From positions 1 to 64,000 of the forward strand of contig BQXR01000004.1 in the NCBI GenBank assembly GCA_033238645.1: DNA of 64,000 bases, in the 5' to 3' direction. This stretch comes from Thiomicrorhabdus sp033238645. Lineage in GTDB: Bacteria > Pseudomonadota > Gammaproteobacteria > Thiomicrospirales > Thiomicrospiraceae. The notes under the pieces were generated by a model. It had not been told where the DNA came from and did not search any database. It saw only the letters and a program-made list of their open reading frames with translations. Below, in pieces: positions 34,972-44,400 of the stretch. The stretch's first letter is position 1. Each line of letters opens with the position of its first letter. The position numbers were made by a program, and so were the translations under genes.

Positions 34972-35430
34972 ATGACAAACGCTAGTTCTGAAAGCTCTTC
35001 AACAATGACTAAGGATGTACTGTTTTATGTATTAAACAGTACCGATCCACAATCTCGTGAGGTTTTTTTAAGTAAACTGCTCAATAAAGTTTATAAAGAA
35101 AATCGTCTCTGTGATGTACGTTTTGAGACTGAGCAAGATGCTCTGCGTTATGATTTAACCCTTTGGAACATTACCCCTCAAAGTTTTATTCCTCATAGCG
35201 TAAGCAAGCAAATCAACGCCGCTATTCAACTACATGGTAAAGAGATCAATAAACCATGTAATGATGTACTGGTAAACTTACACCCAGAGTTTCCAGACCA
35301 ATTTAAAAGCTACCAAAGAACCATTGAAATCCTCGACCAATCAGAGTATCTCATTCAAATGGGACGAGCACGCTGGAAAACCTATAAGAGCCAAGGAATT
35401 GAGGCTACAGTACATAAAATTGGCTTTTAA
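34972..35430 (+). CDS. holC: DNA polymerase III chi subunit
   Basis: HolC links the clamp-loader complex to single-strand binding protein. The 152-aa protein has the chi fold pattern: VLFYVLNSTDPQSREVFLSKLLNKVYKENRLCDVRFE at the N-terminus and LWNITPQSFIPHS in the SSB-contact region. It follows pepA by 6 bp, the order seen in E. coli and most relatives. A terminator stands 45 bp after the stop. Confidence 0.92.
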   Translation: MTNASSESSSTMTKDVLFYVLNSTDPQSREVFLSKLLNKVYKENRLCDVRFETEQDALRYDLTLWNITPQSFIPHSVSKQINAAIQLHGKEINKPCNDVLVNLHPEFPDQFKSYQRTIEILDQSEYLIQMGRARWKTYKSQGIEATVHKIGF

Positions 35431-35472
35431 TATTTAAAAACCTACCCAACTAAACCGCACTATTCGTACATA

Positions 35473-35500
35473 AAAAAACCAGCTTCACGCTGGTTTTCTT
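35473..35500 (+). terminator. Bidirectional terminator between holC and wzz
   Basis: AAAACCAGC-TTCAC-GCTGGTTTT is a perfect 9-bp stem with flanking A and T runs, so it can serve holC on the plus strand and the convergent Wzz-like gene on the minus strand. Confidence 0.85.
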
Positions 35501-35555
35501 TTCACCCTGTAAACCAAGCAGAAGTAACCCTCACTCAATAATAAGGCTCACCTTA

Positions 35556-36689
35556 TCAAATGGTTGTCATTAAATCAGCGGCTTCTTTACGCTTTTTAAT
35601 CGATCGACGAATCAGAGCAATAAAGATCCCTAGCATCAGCCCTAAAACACCTGCCACAGCAATAATCAAGCCTTTTCTAGGCTTTATCTTTTCAGCAAAC
35701 TCAGCTGGCTGATCTATTTCAACCACGCCGAATTTACTCAAATCTATATTAAGGGACTTTAACTGCTGTAACTCTTCCTGCCAACCTCGCAAGCTAGGAA
35801 TAAAAGCATCATCATTTTTTCTCTCTTCCAAGACTAATTTTTCAGCCTCTAATAAATCAGACCCAAGAAGATAGATTGATTGTGTACTTTGTCCACTAGT
35901 TGCATTGATATTATTTATATTCAGGGTAGGCCCAGCAGAAACTGGTTTAGTAATATTAAGTTTCTTGGTAACTTTAATGGCTTCATTTAACTGTGCTAAT
36001 CTATCTAATCGGCGATCATGCATCGACTGTCTGGCCGAAGCAATCCTTTGTTCTATCAAATTAACTCTACTCATTTTATCTTCTAAGACACCACGGTAAA
36101 TTTGATTGATAGTCGATTTTTCGGCTCTTTGCACTAATGCATTTAAAATATTAGCAACCTCTTCCTCGCTTAGCACTAACGATAGCTGAGCCACACTACC
36201 AGCCTCTGGGTTCTTTTTATCAGTAGTATGAATTGAAAAATTATTAACAAATACATCAAAAGCTTTTTCCCTAGCCTTTAAGTATTCACTGCCTGTTAAG
36301 GTGCCAATTTGGGGACTATAAACCGAAGCTAAACCATACTTTTCAAACGCCCACTTTAAATTCTGCTTGGAGTTCATATTTATAGAAAACTGCTGAAAAA
36401 CAGACTTCGAAGTAAAGGTAGAGGTAGAGGTAGAGAATTCCTCAAGATCTCTGTTAAGAAAATAAATATTCATAGGCTGTACCTGTTCAGCTTTAGGAGG
36501 CAGTAAATAGGTCGATGCCTTATATACTGGTGTAGCAGAGTATGCATATACTGCTGCGATCACCACTACCATTACAGAAGTAACTAAAATTATTAATTTG
36601 TCTTGCCATAAACCTTGCCAAAGCTCATACAAGTCAATCTCATCATCGGCAATATTACGATCATTTTGTAAAATATCATTCTGATTCAT
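35556..36689 (-). CDS. wzz: Chain-length determinant (Wzz/FepE-like)
   Basis: This inner-membrane protein would set the modal length of an O-antigen-type polymer. The 377-aa chain has a membrane helix at about 32-52, a periplasmic helical region, and a second helix at about 343-362 after the conserved Pro-rich IKPRKGLIIAVAGVLGLMLG motif. There is no kinase domain, unlike the Wzc of the first cluster, so it probably partners the Wzy-dependent locus at the right. A (TCTACC)3 repeat at 36418-36435 encodes Ser-Thr units. It is a stand-alone gene convergent with holC. Confidence 0.88.
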   Translation of the reverse strand: MNQNDILQNDRNIADDEIDLYELWQGLWQDKLIILVTSVMVVVIAAVYAYSATPVYKASTYLLPPKAEQVQPMNIYFLNRDLEEFSTSTSTFTSKSVFQQFSINMNSKQNLKWAFEKYGLASVYSPQIGTLTGSEYLKAREKAFDVFVNNFSIHTTDKKNPEAGSVAQLSLVLSEEEVANILNALVQRAEKSTINQIYRGVLEDKMSRVNLIEQRIASARQSMHDRRLDRLAQLNEAIKVTKKLNITKPVSAGPTLNINNINATSGQSTQSIYLLGSDLLEAEKLVLEERKNDDAFIPSLRGWQEELQQLKSLNIDLSKFGVVEIDQPAEFAEKIKPRKGLIIAVAGVLGLMLGIFIALIRRSIKKRKEAADLMTTI

Positions 36690-36907
36690 TATTCTTCTAT
36701 TCCCTGTCTAACTCTTTTACCTGAAATTATGGTTCTATATGCGTTGCGCATTATAACCTAACGAACAGTGCTGTTTAACACCAAAACACACAGCTATAAC
36801 GACTTATTGCTAACCACTGATTAAACATGAGGTTTTAGTTCTCTTTATTTATTATGTTCTTTATAATGAAATCTCATAATTCATGAATAGTCACAAGGGA
36901 ACCTTAG

Positions 36908-37945
36908 ATGGAAATTACGGAGTTATTGGAGTTTAGTGTTCAGCAAGGTGCATCTGATTTACACCTTTCAACAGGCCAGCCACCTATTATTCGAATTAAT
37001 GGTGATATACAGCGTATCGACTCCCCTACGCTTAAGGCAGAACAGCTTCAAACAATGATTTACGATGTAATGAATGATGAGCAGCGCCGAGGATTTGAAT
37101 CAGATTTGGAGGCAGATTTCTCGTTTGACCTTCCCAAAATCGCTCGTTTTCGTGCTAATATTTTTATGCAGAATAGAGGAATATCAGCCGTATTCAGAAC
37201 AATTCCTAGTAAAATACTCACTCTAGAAGAACTCGCCACCCCTGAAATTTTTAAAGATATAACCACTTACCCACGTGGGCTAGTACTTGTGACCGGCCCA
37301 ACAGGCTCTGGTAAATCAACAACACTTGCAGCAATGATTGATCATATCAATAAAAGTACACCTGCTCATATTTTAACTGTTGAAGACCCAATCGAATTTG
37401 TTCATCAGCCAATTCGCTGCCTAATCAACCAGCGAGAAGTACATAGAGATACTAAAAGCTTCTCTAACTCTCTTCGTTCTGCACTTCGAGAAGATCCCGA
37501 TGTCATTCTGATCGGTGAAATGCGTGATTTAGAAACAATTCGACTTGCATTAACTGCCGCTGAAACAGGGCATTTAGTTTTTGGTACACTACACACCAGT
37601 TCAGCAGCTAAAACAATTGACCGTATTATTGATGTATTCCCTGCTGAAGAGAAAGAGATGGTTCGTTCGATGTTGTCAGAATCTCTACAAGCCGTTATTT
37701 CACAAGCCCTATTAAAGAAAACATCTGGAGGTCGAATTGCTGTCCATGAGATTATGTTGGCAAACTCAGCAATCCGTAACTTAATACGTGAAGGAAAGGT
37801 TCCTCAAATGTACTCCGTACTACAGACATCGTCCCAAATGGGCATGCAAACTTTAGATCAGAACCTTCAGGAACTTTTAGCCAAAGGGTTAATTACTTCT
37901 GAAGCAGCACGTGTAAAAGCCGTCAATAAAAACGCTTTTAAATAA
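36908..37945 (+). CDS. pilT: Type IV pilus retraction ATPase PilT
   Basis: PilT is the hexameric ATPase that depolymerises the pilus. The N-terminus has the family's EITELLEFSVQQGASDLHLSTGQPPIIRI. The Walker A GPTGSGKSTT is at about 129-138, the Asp box in LTVEDPIEF, Walker B in ILIGEMRDLETI and the retraction-specific AIRNLIREGK motif near residue 288. Length (345 aa) matches. It is followed by pilU. The TATAAT-like box at 36862-36867 may be its promoter. The pilus system connects with comEA downstream, as both are needed for DNA uptake. Confidence 0.96.
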   Translation: MEITELLEFSVQQGASDLHLSTGQPPIIRINGDIQRIDSPTLKAEQLQTMIYDVMNDEQRRGFESDLEADFSFDLPKIARFRANIFMQNRGISAVFRTIPSKILTLEELATPEIFKDITTYPRGLVLVTGPTGSGKSTTLAAMIDHINKSTPAHILTVEDPIEFVHQPIRCLINQREVHRDTKSFSNSLRSALREDPDVILIGEMRDLETIRLALTAAETGHLVFGTLHTSSAAKTIDRIIDVFPAEEKEMVRSMLSESLQAVISQALLKKTSGGRIAVHEIMLANSAIRNLIREGKVPQMYSVLQTSSQMGMQTLDQNLQELLAKGLITSEAARVKAVNKNAFK

Positions 37946-37961
37946 TTGATTGGAGAGAGCC

Positions 37962-39119
37962 ATGAGTACGGAAGAAAATCTAACGGACCTACAAAAATTA
38001 TTAATTCATTTCACAAATAACAATGGCTCTGATCTTTTTATCACGGCAGGCCGACCTGCAACAATGAAAGAGGGGGGCAAATTACATAATTTGACTGATA
38101 ATGTTATTAGCCCACAGGTATCTGCTGAGTTATGCATTGAGCTCATGAACCATGACCAGCTCACGGTCTTTCAAAACACTCAGGAGTGTAACTTTGCTTA
38201 TCATATAGCTGGGATTGCTCGCTACCGTGTCAACGTGTTTATGCAACGTGGTACTCCAGGAATGGTTGTTCGTGCGGTACAAACTGAGATTCCAAAATTT
38301 GAAAGCTTAAACCTCCCCCCCATTCTAAAAGAACTTATTTTAGATAAAAATGGCCTGATCTTAATTGTGGGTGGGACAGGTTCAGGTAAATCAACAACCT
38401 TAGCAAGCTTAGTTGATCATCGTAACAGCACGACAGATGGTCACATTATTACCATTGAAGATCCAATAGAGTTTGTTCACTCTCATAAACGTAGCATTGT
38501 GACACAGCGTGAAGTCGGTGTTGATACTGATAGCTACGATAGTGCCCTTAAAAATACGTTGAGACAGGCACCAAATGTTATTCTGATTGGAGAAATTCGT
38601 TCAAAAGACACTATGGAGCATGCCATTGCCTTCTCAGAAACAGGCCACTTATGCCTATCTACTTTACACGCTAATAATACCAACCAAACATTAGATCGTA
38701 TCATTAACTTCTTCCCTGCAAATCAGCGCGGCCATATACTAATGGATCTATCGTTAAATCTTAAAGCGGTGGTCTCTCAACGCCTTGTCCCCAAAATAGG
38801 AGGAGGCTTAATTGCTGCCGTTGAAATATTGATCAATACCCCAAGAATCTCAGAACTTATCTTCAATGGTAAAGTGAGCGAGATCAAACAATTGATGCAA
38901 AACTCTCAAGCCCTGGGTATGCAAACATTTGACCAGGCATTATTTCATTTATACGAACAAAGTTTAATAGAATATAATGATGCACTTCGTGCTGCTGACT
39001 CTGCTAATGACTTGCGTTTAAATATTAAATTAAACAGTCAACACCCTCAACCTGTTGAAGACGGTGCCATAGAGGCAGCCGATAAGCCAGCCTTCAACTT
39101 AAAACCTCAACCTGAATGA
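37962..39119 (+). CDS. pilU: PilT-dependent retraction ATPase PilU
   Basis: PilU is a PilT paralogue that assists retraction under load. Features include Walker A GGTGSGKSTT (about 135-144), IITIEDPIEFVH, Walker B ILIGEIRSKDT and the C-terminal extension after residue 345 that marks PilU. I take the ATG at 37962 because GGAGAG lies just upstream; a TTG four codons earlier is the only alternative. It follows pilT by 16 bp. A C7 run lies within the coding region near 38313. Confidence 0.94.
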   Translation: MSTEENLTDLQKLLIHFTNNNGSDLFITAGRPATMKEGGKLHNLTDNVISPQVSAELCIELMNHDQLTVFQNTQECNFAYHIAGIARYRVNVFMQRGTPGMVVRAVQTEIPKFESLNLPPILKELILDKNGLILIVGGTGSGKSTTLASLVDHRNSTTDGHIITIEDPIEFVHSHKRSIVTQREVGVDTDSYDSALKNTLRQAPNVILIGEIRSKDTMEHAIAFSETGHLCLSTLHANNTNQTLDRIINFFPANQRGHILMDLSLNLKAVVSQRLVPKIGGGLIAAVEILINTPRISELIFNGKVSEIKQLMQNSQALGMQTFDQALFHLYEQSLIEYNDALRAADSANDLRLNIKLNSQHPQPVEDGAIEAADKPAFNLKPQPE

Positions 39120-39134
39120 TTCATCTATTTAAAT

Positions 39135-40037
39135 ATGTTTAAAACAGTCAAAATACTCTTATTTTTGGTAAGCCTGCAAGCATACTCTATTGTTAGTTAT
39201 GCTAACAGCAGCAAACTCGCACCTGTACCTAACAATGATGACATCAAACAGTTTTGTAAAGAACTTTCAAAAAAGTTGAGAACCGTAAGCTATGAAGGTT
39301 GTTTGTCACTAGACCTTAAGGTTGCAACAACAAAAAGTGTTGAAAATAGAGCGCTTACTTTTAGAGAGTATATCCCTCAAGCTGCGGATTCTATACCAGT
39401 CCTACCTAAAGGCAGAATTTTATTTCTTAGTGGCATTCATGGTGATGAACTCTCAAGTATAAGCATAACTTACCTATGGATGCTTACAATGCTGCAAGAT
39501 ATAGAGGCAAGCAGCCACCATTGGCTGTTTCTACCACTTGTTAATCCTGATGGCCTTTTAGGCAAGAGTCCTGCGACCAGAACGAATGCACGAGGTGTTG
39601 ATTTAAACCGAAACTTCCCATCTCCAGACTGGGATCAGCTTGCCCTACAGTACTGGAAGCAATATTACAGAAAGAATAAACGCCGCAATCCTGGGCCTTC
39701 TCCAAGTTCTGAACCAGAGAACCAATGGGTTGTTGACATAATTGAACGTTTCAAACCTGATGCGATCATCTCTGTTCATGCACCTTATGGTTTACTAGAC
39801 TACGATGGCCCTGAGCACGCAACACCTGATAACATAGGGCGCTTGAAACATAAAGAGCTTGGTACCTACCCTGGCTCACTCGGCCGTTACGCTGGAGAGT
39901 ATTTAAAAATTCCAGTATTAACCTTAGAACTACACTCAGCAGGCTCAATGCCAAGTAGCAGGGATATTTATAAAATGTGGGTAGATATAGAGCGATGGTC
40001 TCAAGCTAAAATTGAGCATGGCGAAGATGATTTTTAA
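39135..40037 (+). CDS. M14-family zinc carboxypeptidase, MpaA-like
   Basis: This 300-aa protein has a signal peptide (about 1-23) and an M14 carboxypeptidase domain. The zinc ligands are in LSGIHGDELSS (HxxE) and SVHAPYG; the substrate-binding Arg and Asn in ARGVDLNRNFP; and the catalytic Glu in LTLELHSAG. MpaA in E. coli removes meso-diaminopimelate from murein tripeptide in the cytoplasm; the signal peptide here suggests a periplasmic version acting on cell-wall peptides. It lies 15 bp after pilU and ends at a hairpin terminator, so it may be co-transcribed with the pilus genes. Confidence 0.82.
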   Translation: MFKTVKILLFLVSLQAYSIVSYANSSKLAPVPNNDDIKQFCKELSKKLRTVSYEGCLSLDLKVATTKSVENRALTFREYIPQAADSIPVLPKGRILFLSGIHGDELSSISITYLWMLTMLQDIEASSHHWLFLPLVNPDGLLGKSPATRTNARGVDLNRNFPSPDWDQLALQYWKQYYRKNKRRNPGPSPSSEPENQWVVDIIERFKPDAIISVHAPYGLLDYDGPEHATPDNIGRLKHKELGTYPGSLGRYAGEYLKIPVLTLELHSAGSMPSSRDIYKMWVDIERWSQAKIEHGEDDF

Positions 40038-40053
40038 TATTTTTTAGTAAAAA

Positions 40054-40089
40054 AAACCTAAGGCACTATTAATAATGGCTTAGGTTTTC
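40054..40089. terminator. Bidirectional terminator between the M14 and L,D-transpeptidase genes
   Basis: AAACCTAAG pairs with CTTAGGTTT around an 18-base spacer, with an A-run before and T-rich sequence after. It can serve both convergent genes. Confidence 0.7.
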
Positions 40090-40117
40090 TATATTAGTTT
40101 TTTGTATTACAAGTAGA

Positions 40118-41233
40118 TCAAGTAGGTTTTTTTACTAAAATAACCTCTTGAGATTGATACACTAAACGCCAATCTCCATCAACTCCCTGCTGCCAATACT
40201 GGTGAATCAACTCTGCCTCAAGTTCAGCCGGAAAAGTAACATACAATAAACCAGCCTCATTAGGATAGCGATAGACACTAACACTCCCCCAATCAACCCC
40301 AATATGATTATTCTCTAACCATGTTTTCACCTCTGATAAAACTAAAGGATTCTTCTTGACCGATAGGGATATTTTATCTACATCATCAACGATTAAAACG
40401 GGGGTTGAGAAAGGTAACTGATACTCTGCAAGAAGCGTCTCCATTGCTGAATTGTTTAAAACAATACATCCCCTGCTCGCTTTTGGTGCTCGAATATAAG
40501 TATTTCTTGGTGTACCATGCAACCATATTCCTGAGCCTGTTTTACCGTGCTCTAAATCCCATTTATTAGGATAGTTCAATGGTAGTGCACCAATACCATA
40601 CAGGTCAGAAACTTCTGAATCTGGTAGTAGGTCAACTATATGATAAATGCCAACTGGTGTTTTTGAATCGCCCTCTTTTTGCTTACCACTTCCCAAACGC
40701 CCCATAGAAACGTAGTAGTTCGCTTTCAGTTCAAGCACCCCTTCTGAATTACGCTCATAAAAATATAAACGGTTATCAGAAAGATCTATAAAGACTAGAT
40801 GCTTCTGCTGAGCCGTCTTAAGAACATGATTTTCAAATTCAATATTATGCTGTGGTATGGACTTAGAATACTCCCAACGTACTAAGGCTTCACTTTTCAG
40901 GCGCCCTACAGTACGAGGGTTACGTCGGTGTATATCATCTGACAGTGACTTATTTCCTGCCTTAATCGCTAAAATATCCGCCTTAAGCAGTTGTACTAAT
41001 TTATAGTTTGGATATTGCTCACTCAACTCTGAGAACTGCAATAGAGCCTGATCTATTGATAACGATTGAATAGATTCTAACCCCGCAACCAATTTCTTTT
41101 CAGTTTGCAAAACTTCATCTGCCATACTAGACGATGGCATACAGCCCAATAAAGCAAGACTTAAGAGGCTTGTTTTTATAGACTGTCTTGGCTCTTTTAA
41201 GCTCAATAACGATGAATTCTGTCTAACTTTCAT
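40118..41233 (-). CDS. L,D-transpeptidase family protein (YkuD domain)
   Basis: This 371-aa secreted protein carries a YkuD catalytic domain at about residues 140-275, with the motif HGTPR and, 15 residues later, SRGCIVL containing the catalytic Cys. Such enzymes cross-link peptidoglycan or cut/attach proteins to it. An N-terminal hydrophobic segment (about 22-38) is a signal anchor, and a C-terminal NTF2-like segment (about 310-365) has the pattern WLENNHIGVDWGSVSVYRYPNEAG. It overlaps the preceding Cds6-like gene by 11 bp, so both act together. The substrate is unknown. Confidence 0.87.
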   Translation of the reverse strand: MKVRQNSSLLSLKEPRQSIKTSLLSLALLGCMPSSSMADEVLQTEKKLVAGLESIQSLSIDQALLQFSELSEQYPNYKLVQLLKADILAIKAGNKSLSDDIHRRNPRTVGRLKSEALVRWEYSKSIPQHNIEFENHVLKTAQQKHLVFIDLSDNRLYFYERNSEGVLELKANYYVSMGRLGSGKQKEGDSKTPVGIYHIVDLLPDSEVSDLYGIGALPLNYPNKWDLEHGKTGSGIWLHGTPRNTYIRAPKASRGCIVLNNSAMETLLAEYQLPFSTPVLIVDDVDKISLSVKKNPLVLSEVKTWLENNHIGVDWGSVSVYRYPNEAGLLYVTFPAELEAELIHQYWQQGVDGDWRLVYQSQEVILVKKPT

Positions 41234-42164
41234 TCTTCACAACGACCTCTTGAACAATCTTCCACTGCCCATCAAACAACTGCCATAGGACTACTTTATA
41301 TATATCATCTTTAAAACGATCAGACTGATACTTCTGAAGAAAACGGCTACGAATTAACCCTTTATCTAACTGAACAATCTGTATATCTTTAAATTCTATT
41401 TTAATATATTTTGGCTTGGTTAGGCTACGAAAACGCCCTTTCGCCCACTGATCAAAAGTGCCACCAAACCTAGGAATAAACTCCGCTTTATCATAAAAGC
41501 CTAAATAAGCATTAACATCCTGTGATGACCATGCCTCTTTCCATGACGACAATAAATCTTTAACGAGTAGAGTCCCTTGTGTTTCTTGCAGCTTAAAGTC
41601 AGAAGATTCAGGAAGCTCAGTTAGTACCAATTCTGTTGGTAAAGTAGTAATATCTAAGTCAAAGAACAGGAACTCTCCCTGAGGCCAAACAACCTCTGCA
41701 CCACTAAACACTGTCTTATAAGTACTCTGAGCTTGATAACTATATATTTGATTAAGGTTAGCTAAGGTAACAGCAACTTGAACATCAGCTTTCAATGCAG
41801 AATCCAACATCATCTGTGCTTGATCAAACTCTTTTTTCTTAATATGAATCACTGCTAAATTATTCTGCAAGGCTCGTTTGAGCTCTGGCACAGTGATCGT
41901 CTCTTTACTCAGCTCTAGCCAGATTTCATACGCTTTATCAAATTTGCCATCATTTGCCGCTTTCCAACCTTGCTGAAAACGCTCTGTCTGAAGCTGTAGC
42001 ACTGCAAAATTTTCCTCTGCAAAACTTGCCTGTGTTGTGAAGGTCAATGCCACAACAATCAAAACACTCCGCCTAAACTTACAAATAGCCGACTGATTAT
42101 TTTTTTGTAAAACTCTAAAAAATACTGTCCATAAACTAAACTGAGTAAAAAAATATTTAAACAT
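41223..42164 (-). CDS. TPR/NTF2-like protein (Cds6-type), partner of the L,D-transpeptidase
   Basis: The 313-aa protein has a late N-terminal signal (hydrophobic core about 34-46, ending TQASFAEE), a TPR-like helical region at about 55-150 (QGWKAANDGKFDKAYEIWLEL, NNLAVIHIKKKEFDQAQ) and a C-terminal NTF2-like domain (LLSSWKEAWSSQDVNAYLGFY, then WAKGRFRSLTKPKYIKI). This NTF2-like type is commonly encoded next to, or fused with, secreted L,D-transpeptidases. Its stop overlaps the transpeptidase start by 11 bp. A likely role is positioning or activating that enzyme; there is no catalytic motif of its own. Confidence 0.75.
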   Translation of the reverse strand: MFKYFFTQFSLWTVFFRVLQKNNQSAICKFRRSVLIVVALTFTTQASFAEENFAVLQLQTERFQQGWKAANDGKFDKAYEIWLELSKETITVPELKRALQNNLAVIHIKKKEFDQAQMMLDSALKADVQVAVTLANLNQIYSYQAQSTYKTVFSGAEVVWPQGEFLFFDLDITTLPTELVLTELPESSDFKLQETQGTLLVKDLLSSWKEAWSSQDVNAYLGFYDKAEFIPRFGGTFDQWAKGRFRSLTKPKYIKIEFKDIQIVQLDKGLIRSRFLQKYQSDRFKDDIYKVVLWQLFDGQWKIVQEVVVKNES

Positions 42165-42201
42165 TACTATTATCCGAAGAAGCTAACCAAAAAGAAACAT
42201 T

Positions 42202-44235
42202 TTAACGTAAATCCCCAATGCCCACCATACTACTTTTCAACATCTTAACCTCATCCCGCAGCTGCGCAGCTGTTTCAAAATCTAACTCTTTGGCCGCTTT
42301 ATACATCTTTTTCTCTAACTTCTTTAGCAAAGAGATCTGCTCTGCTGGCGAGAGTGATTTTTGCTCGGCTATATACTCAGGGCTCGGTTCAGCGACTTTC
42401 CTTGATTTTCCCGATCTTGCAGGCTTAGAAGCATAGGGTGAGTCCTCTAGAATATCACTCACCTTCTTATTCAGACCTTGTGGTGTAATGCCATTTTCTT
42501 TATTATGCTGAATCTGTTTTTCTCGACGACGTTCCGTTTCATCTATTGCTGTCTTCATTGACTTCGTGATTTTATCAGCATACAAAATCGCTTTACCTTC
42601 AATGTTTCGAGCTGCTCGGCCGATGGTTTGAATAAGTGCACGCTCAGAACGTAGAAACCCCTCTTTATCTGCATCTAATATCGCCACTAGAGCCACCTCT
42701 GGAATATCCAAGCCCTCTCTTAACAAGTTAATTCCAATCAAAACATCAAACACACCTAAACGTAAGTCTCTAATAATTTCTATACGCTCAACGGTATCTA
42801 TATCGGAGTGTAGGTAACGTACGCGTACTCCATGATCCTCAAAATACTCTGTCAGGTTTTCTGACATACGTTTAGTTAAGGTTGTAACTAAAATTCGCTG
42901 GCCCTTTTCAGCCCGCCACTTAATCTCACCTAAAAGGTCATCTACTTGAGTTAGTGCAGAACGTACCTCAATAATGGGGTCCAGTAGACCCGTCGGTCGA
43001 ACTACCTGCTCTACCATTTCTAAGCAGTGTTCTGCCTCATATTTTCCAGGTGTCGCTGAGACAAAAATACTCTGTGGCATAGCTCTTTCAAATTCTTCAA
43101 ACATCATAGGCCGATTGTCCATCGCAGAAGGCAGCCTAAAACCATAGCCAACCAAGTTCTCTTTGCGGGCTTTGTCACCTTTATACATACCACCAATTTG
43201 CGGGATAGTTACGTGACTTTCATCAATGACCAATAAGGAATTTTTTGGGAAGTAGTCCATCAAGGTGGGCGGAGCTTGCCCAGATTCACGACCCGATAAA
43301 TAACGTGAATAATTCTCTATTCCCTGACAATAACCTAGCTCAACCATCATCTCTATATCTAATCGCGTCCGCTCTTCTAAACGCTGAGCCTCAACTAACT
43401 TGTTCATAGCTCTTAGGACTTCTAATCGCTCTACTAGCTCGACCTTAACTTTTTCAACCATCTCCATTACACGCTCACGAGGCGTCACATAGTGCGACTT
43501 AGGATAAACGGTTGCACGTGTTGGACGAGATAGCACCTCTCCTGTCAAAGGGTCAAACCAAGCGATGCTTTCCACTTCGTCATCAAACAACTCAAGACGA
43601 AGAGCAAGCTCTTCAGCTTCAGCAGGAAAAATATCAATAACATCACCACGGACTCTAAAGTTACCACGCCACAATTCAACATCATTACGGGTATATTGCA
43701 TTGAAGTTAGACGAGTTAAGATATCGCGTTGAGCAATGGTATCACCTAAACGAACCTGTAGAATCATTTTCAGATACATTTCAGGATCACCAAGACCATA
43801 AATCGCAGAAACAGTGGCGATTAAAATAACATCTTTGCGTTCAAGCAGAGCCTTAGTCGCTGATAAACGTAACTGCTCTATCTGCTCATTAACAGATGAG
43901 TCTTTAGAAATATAGGTATCTGAGGCTGGAACATAAGCTTCTGGCTGATAGTAATCATAATAAGAGACAAAATATTCCACCGCATTATTAGGAAAAAAAC
44001 TTTTCATCTCACCATAGAGTTGAGCTGCCAAAGTTTTGTTATGCGCCATAATAATCGTTGGACGCTGAACTTGTTGTATCACATTTGCAATCGTAAACGT
44101 TTTACCTGACCCCGTTACACCGAGCAGGGTTTGATAAGCCTCACCATCGCCTAATCCTTCGACTAATTTTGCAATCGCACTGGGCTGATCACCATTAGGT
44201 GAGTATTGAGAAACTAATTCAAACGCTTTTGCCAC
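42202..44235 (-). CDS. uvrB: UvrABC system protein B
   Basis: UvrB is the damage-verifying helicase of nucleotide excision repair. The start is the GTG at 44235 with AAAGGA seven bases upstream, giving 677 aa, as in E. coli; a longer frame upstream adds only 22 unconserved residues. Visible are Walker A GVTGSGKT (39-46), the beta-hairpin with YYDYYQPEAYVP, motif II IDESHV, motif VI QTIGRAARN and the C-terminal UVR domain (LEKKMYKAAKELDFETAAQLRDEV). It is divergent from aspC. I see no clear LexA box in the 160 bp between them. Confidence 0.97.
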   Translation of the reverse strand: MAKAFELVSQYSPNGDQPSAIAKLVEGLGDGEAYQTLLGVTGSGKTFTIANVIQQVQRPTIIMAHNKTLAAQLYGEMKSFFPNNAVEYFVSYYDYYQPEAYVPASDTYISKDSSVNEQIEQLRLSATKALLERKDVILIATVSAIYGLGDPEMYLKMILQVRLGDTIAQRDILTRLTSMQYTRNDVELWRGNFRVRGDVIDIFPAEAEELALRLELFDDEVESIAWFDPLTGEVLSRPTRATVYPKSHYVTPRERVMEMVEKVKVELVERLEVLRAMNKLVEAQRLEERTRLDIEMMVELGYCQGIENYSRYLSGRESGQAPPTLMDYFPKNSLLVIDESHVTIPQIGGMYKGDKARKENLVGYGFRLPSAMDNRPMMFEEFERAMPQSIFVSATPGKYEAEHCLEMVEQVVRPTGLLDPIIEVRSALTQVDDLLGEIKWRAEKGQRILVTTLTKRMSENLTEYFEDHGVRVRYLHSDIDTVERIEIIRDLRLGVFDVLIGINLLREGLDIPEVALVAILDADKEGFLRSERALIQTIGRAARNIEGKAILYADKITKSMKTAIDETERRREKQIQHNKENGITPQGLNKKVSDILEDSPYASKPARSGKSRKVAEPSPEYIAEQKSLSPAEQISLLKKLEKKMYKAAKELDFETAAQLRDEVKMLKSSMVGIGDLR

Positions 44236-44400
44236 AATTATTCCTTTAAAAACACAGGTAAAATCCAGTAGAATAGTGGCTATTACTAATATAAATATCA
44301 ATGTTAAGAGCCCTTATCCTATATTCACTTTTAATTCGCTTTAAAAGCCAATTAAAAGACATATTATACAAGCTCAATCATTTGTGGAGAAATTCAATCA

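Noticed and set aside
44236..44400. LexA box upstream of uvrB
   Set aside because: The best candidate (ACTGGATTTTACCTGT) lacks the palindromic CTG-N10-CAG form.
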